A stretch of 10,494 nucleotides of DNA from JALEGB01 sp038530925 (GTDB lineage Bacteria; Pseudomonadota; Alphaproteobacteria; Rhodobacterales; Rhodobacteraceae): NCBI GenBank assembly GCA_038530925.1, contig JBCBCG010000154.1:1-10494 (forward strand), written 5' to 3'. Every line of letters starts with the position of its first letter. Position 1 is the stretch's first letter. This document shows positions 8,697 through 10,494 of the stretch, piece by piece. Position numbers and translations under genes: made by a program. The notes beneath the pieces are model-generated. The model was not told the DNA's origin, ran no database searches, and worked only from the letters and a program-made list of their open reading frames with translations.

Positions 8697-8733
8697 CCCT
8701 TCACCCTCGAAGCGCGAGGCGCATGGGCTGCGC

Positions 8734-9543
8734 TCACAGGGGCTCGATCACAGCGCGCACATCGCCATCCGGCGCAGCGGCGTGGCGGAAGAACGGCGCC
8801 GGGCGCGCCCGCGCGGCGGCGGCGACGCGCTCGATCGCGCCCGCCTCGGCGACGATCGAGGCGAGCTCCGCGACCGCGAGATGCGTCACGAACGGCAAAT
8901 CGAGATCCGCGGCTTCGGCCAGCGGCGTCCAGAACAGCGGCGCGAGCTCGCCCGAAGCGCGCGAGAAATCCTCCTCATCCTCCATCAGATCGCCGGCCCA
9001 CGCGACGAAGAGGCGCGCATCGAACCGGCGCGGCAGAAAGGGCGGCGTGATCGCGCGGAAGAAGAAGCCGAGCGCCTCGAAGGAAGGCCGCGCGCCATCG
9101 GCGGCGAACGCGCTCCAATCCTCGCCCGCGGCGGCGAAGGCCGCCGCCGCGCCGTCATCGCCGCCGCGCCGCCCCAGCCTGAGGCCCGTCTCCTCGAAGG
9201 TCTCGCGGATCGCGGACAGCGCCAAGGCCCTCGCCAGCACTGCTCCCGTCGGCGCGGGCGCGGCTGGCGCGCCGGTGGGCGCGTCCGCATCCGGCGCCGC
9301 TTCAAGCCGCGCGTCGCACGGATCGCTCAGCGTTTCGGCCAGGCGCGCATCTTCAGGATCCAGCGCCCCGCCCGGAAACACCACTTTGGAGGGCATGAAC
9401 GCCGCGCCGCCGCCGCGCTGGCCGAACAGCGCTTCGGCCGCGCCGCTCGGCCCGATCCGCAGCACCGCTAAGCTGGCCGCCGGCCGCGCCGTCGCCGGCG
9501 GAGCGTCGCCGCCCGGCGGGCCGCTTCCCGATGCGCCGCTCAT
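8734..9543 (-). CDS. Nudix hydrolase, NUDT19-like with an interrupted Nudix box
   Basis: This 269-residue protein carries the Nudix core RETFEETG (113-120), whose glutamates bind the metal that hydrolyses nucleoside-diphosphate-X substrates. The N-terminal half of the box is VVFPGGALDPEDA (54-66). A canonical box has G-x5-E-x7 directly before REuxEExGu. Here about 45 residues, including an Ala/Pro-rich stretch, lie between the two halves. That split is characteristic of NUDT19-type proteins, some of which cleave CoA or acyl-CoA; the substrate here is unknown. The frame remains open to 10293, but residues upstream of ATG 9543 are antisense to the EF-hand gene and not protein-like. Start evidence is moderate: GGGG about 6 nt upstream. 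It is the first gene of the minus-strand Nudix-MFS-rpmG series. Confidence 0.87.
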   Translation of the reverse strand: MSGASGSGPPGGDAPPATARPAASLAVLRIGPSGAAEALFGQRGGGAAFMPSKVVFPGGALDPEDARLAETLSDPCDARLEAAPDADAPTGAPAAPAPTGAVLARALALSAIRETFEETGLRLGRRGGDDGAAAAFAAAGEDWSAFAADGARPSFEALGFFFRAITPPFLPRRFDARLFVAWAGDLMEDEEDFSRASGELAPLFWTPLAEAADLDLPFVTHLAVAELASIVAEAGAIERVAAAARARPAPFFRHAAAPDGDVRAVIEPL

Positions 9544-9730
9544 GCGCGCCCCGGCCTGCGGCCCGCGCGTAAAGTCGACAAACCCCTCATCCTCTCCGGC
9601 TAATCCCCGGAACCGCTTCGGCCAAGGGCGAATCGGACGCCACGCGAAAAAAGCCGCCCGCGCCGCGACGGAACGCCAGGACCCGCTCGTTGGAGGATCA
9701 GACGTCGACAACGAGCGAAGCGCCGCTCGA

Positions 9731-9750
9731 TCAGGCCGCCGGCGGCCTGA
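9731..9750. repeat. Perfect 20-bp palindrome upstream of the EF-hand gene
   Basis: TCAGGCCGCC (9731-9740) is followed directly by its exact reverse complement (9741-9750). It is centred about 55 nt before the ATG at 9796, in the leader or promoter zone. It could be a dimeric regulator operator, a 5'-leader hairpin, or the terminator stem of an unseen transcript; no T-run follows. Confidence 0.75.
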
Positions 9751-9785
9751 GAACTGAACAAGAAGGCTTTGTCCTTCAACCCTTT

Positions 9786-9789
9786 GGAG
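9786..9789 (+). promoter_or_regulatory. Shine-Dalgarno site fixing the EF-hand start
   Basis: GGAG lies 6 nt before ATG 9796. An upstream in-frame TTG at 9769 has no such site and would bury the signal peptide behind nine extra residues, so ATG 9796 is chosen. Confidence 0.8.
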
Positions 9790-9795
9790 AAGATT

Positions 9796-10455
9796 ATGAA
9801 GCGACCATTGATCATCGGCGCCGCGATCGCCGCTCTCATCGCCGGCGGCGTCGCCGTCGCCCATCACGGTCATGACGGCCCGCGCCATGGCGGCCATTAC
9901 GGCGCGCATCACGGCAAGCATGAGCATCGCCATTACGGCATGCGCGGCGATCATGGCGAACGCGGCATGCGGCGCGCGCAGCGCATGGCGGAGCGGTTCG
10001 ACCGCCTCGACGCCAATGACGACGGCTTGGTGACCGCTGAAGAGATCGCCGCCGCCCGCGCCGCGCGCTTCACGGCGATGGACGCCGACGGCGACGGCGC
10101 CGTCACGGCGCAGGAGCTGGCGACGCACCGGATGCAGCGGCGCGCGGAGCGCCGGATCCGCCGGCTCGATGAGAACGGCGACGGCGTGCTGCAAGAGACC
10201 GAGTTGCGCCTTGGTTCCCGCTTGCTCGACCGGTTCGATCTCAACGCGGACGGCGCGGTGAGCCGCGCTGAGATGCGCCTGGCCCGCAAGCACATGCGCG
10301 GCGAACGCGGCCGCGGCTGGCGCGGCGGTTGGCGCGGCGAGCGCGGCTGGGGCGACCGCGGTTGGGGCGATGAGGCCCCGATCGACGCGCCGGCGCGCGG
10401 CCCTGAGGCGCGCTCCGAAGGCCCCGCAGGCCCGATCGACGCACCGGAAGAGTGA
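9796..10455 (+). CDS. Secreted four-EF-hand protein with a His-rich N-terminus
   Basis: This 219-residue protein has a classical signal peptide: MKRP, a hydrophobic core, and AVA before H23. The mature chain opens with a His-rich segment (23-53, eleven His) that could bind transition metals. Four EF-hand loops follow at 72-83 (DANDDGLVTAEE), 96-107 (DADGDGAVTAQE), 125-136 (DENGDGVLQETE) and 148-159 (DLNADGAVSRAE). Each keeps D1, D/N3, D5, G6 and E12, so all four should bind Ca2+. The C-terminus has a Gly/Arg/Trp-rich stretch (171-192) and an acidic Pro-rich tail with PIDAP twice. It is probably a periplasmic or exported calcium buffer, sensor or structural protein; no enzyme domain is seen. 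It is monocistronic and divergent from the Nudix gene. I recognise the fold, not a named gene. Confidence 0.9.
   Translation: MKRPLIIGAAIAALIAGGVAVAHHGHDGPRHGGHYGAHHGKHEHRHYGMRGDHGERGMRRAQRMAERFDRLDANDDGLVTAEEIAAARAARFTAMDADGDGAVTAQELATHRMQRRAERRIRRLDENGDGVLQETELRLGSRLLDRFDLNADGAVSRAEMRLARKHMRGERGRGWRGGWRGERGWGDRGWGDEAPIDAPARGPEARSEGPAGPIDAPEE
10306..10371 (+). repeat. Low-complexity RGW/GGW repeat within the EF-hand gene
   Basis: Residues 171-192 consist of irregular units ending in GW (RGRGW, RGGW, RGERGW, GDRGW). The DNA shows matching GCGGCTGG/GCGGTTGG units. It is an imperfect short tandem repeat coding a basic, aromatic linker, perhaps a surface- or polymer-binding patch. Confidence 0.55.
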
Positions 10456-10474
10456 TCGCCTCCGCGCCGATAAC

Positions 10475-10490
10475 GGCGCGCTCGCGCGCC
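10475..10490 (+). terminator. Candidate hairpin after the EF-hand gene
   Basis: GGCGCGC (10475-10481) and GCGCGCC (10484-10490) are exact complements, 19 nt after the stop codon. The window ends four bases later, so a T-run cannot be checked. Confidence 0.35.
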
Positions 10491-10494
10491 AGCG

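Larger units (their letters stand above)
9544..9795. other. Divergent intergenic region between the Nudix and EF-hand genes
   Basis: These 252 nt have no convincing gene on either strand. They contain a GANTC site (9630-9634), a perfect 20-bp palindrome (9731-9750) and the EF-hand ribosome-binding site. No clear sigma-70 promoter is visible in either direction. Confidence 0.5.

Noticed and set aside
9670..9691. GGAAC followed by CGTT, resembling an EcfG general-stress promoter upstream of the EF-hand gene.
   Set aside because: The spacer is 13 nt, whereas EcfG promoters need about 16-17.
9690..9875. Small 61-codon plus-strand frame starting with TTG before the EF-hand gene.
   Set aside because: It runs out of frame into the EF-hand gene and ends in an Arg-rich stretch typical of a shifted-frame artefact.
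8734..10293. A continuous 519-codon minus-strand frame joining the Nudix gene to sequence antisense to the EF-hand gene.
   Set aside because: The part upstream of 9543 is antisense to a gene with four canonical EF-hands and does not look like a domain. GC-rich codon bias explains the lack of stops.

Overview
The window reads as chromosomal core sequence from a GC-rich alphaproteobacterium. It most resembles the Caulobacterales sensu lato (Caulobacteraceae, Hyphomonadaceae, Maricaulaceae or Parvularculaceae); I cannot choose among these by eye. The main evidence is an adjacent divK-pleD pair whose products match Caulobacter DivK and PleD almost end to end. Supporting points are a cysteine-free L33 and very few GANTC sites. 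I see no phage, IS, CRISPR, tRNA or rRNA signature.

Layout. (1) 66-1910, plus strand: divK then pleD, 33 nt apart, forming the cell-polarity and c-di-GMP signalling operon. (2) 1932-6164: tesA on the minus strand, divergent from ybbA-ybbP on the plus strand (ATPase and large FtsX-like permease overlapping by 1 nt). This is the same arrangement as tesA/ybbAP in E. coli, and probably a periplasmic lipase/thioesterase plus a MacB-type machine acting on hydrophobic molecules. (3) 6368-7090, plus strand: a seven-helix BI-1/YccA-family membrane protein with its own likely promoter and a strong terminator. (4) 7193-9543, minus strand: rpmG (L33), an MFS transporter and a NUDT19-like Nudix hydrolase, transcribed Nudix > MFS > rpmG. 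(5) 9796-10455, plus strand: a secreted protein with a histidine-rich N-terminus and four intact EF-hand loops.

How it fits together. From memory, divK-pleD lies close to rpmG, an MFS gene and a Nudix gene in many alphaproteobacteria. On that view the tesA/ybbAP/BI-1 block separates two halves of an ancestral neighbourhood. No gene looks broken.

I did not find a clearly new multi-gene system. The points most worth a second look are the combined His-rich and EF-hand secreted protein with a perfect 20-bp palindrome just upstream, an Asn where SGNH hydrolases carry the catalytic Asp in TesA, an Asn at the second position of the BI-1 di-aspartyl pair, and the scarcity of GANTC sites.
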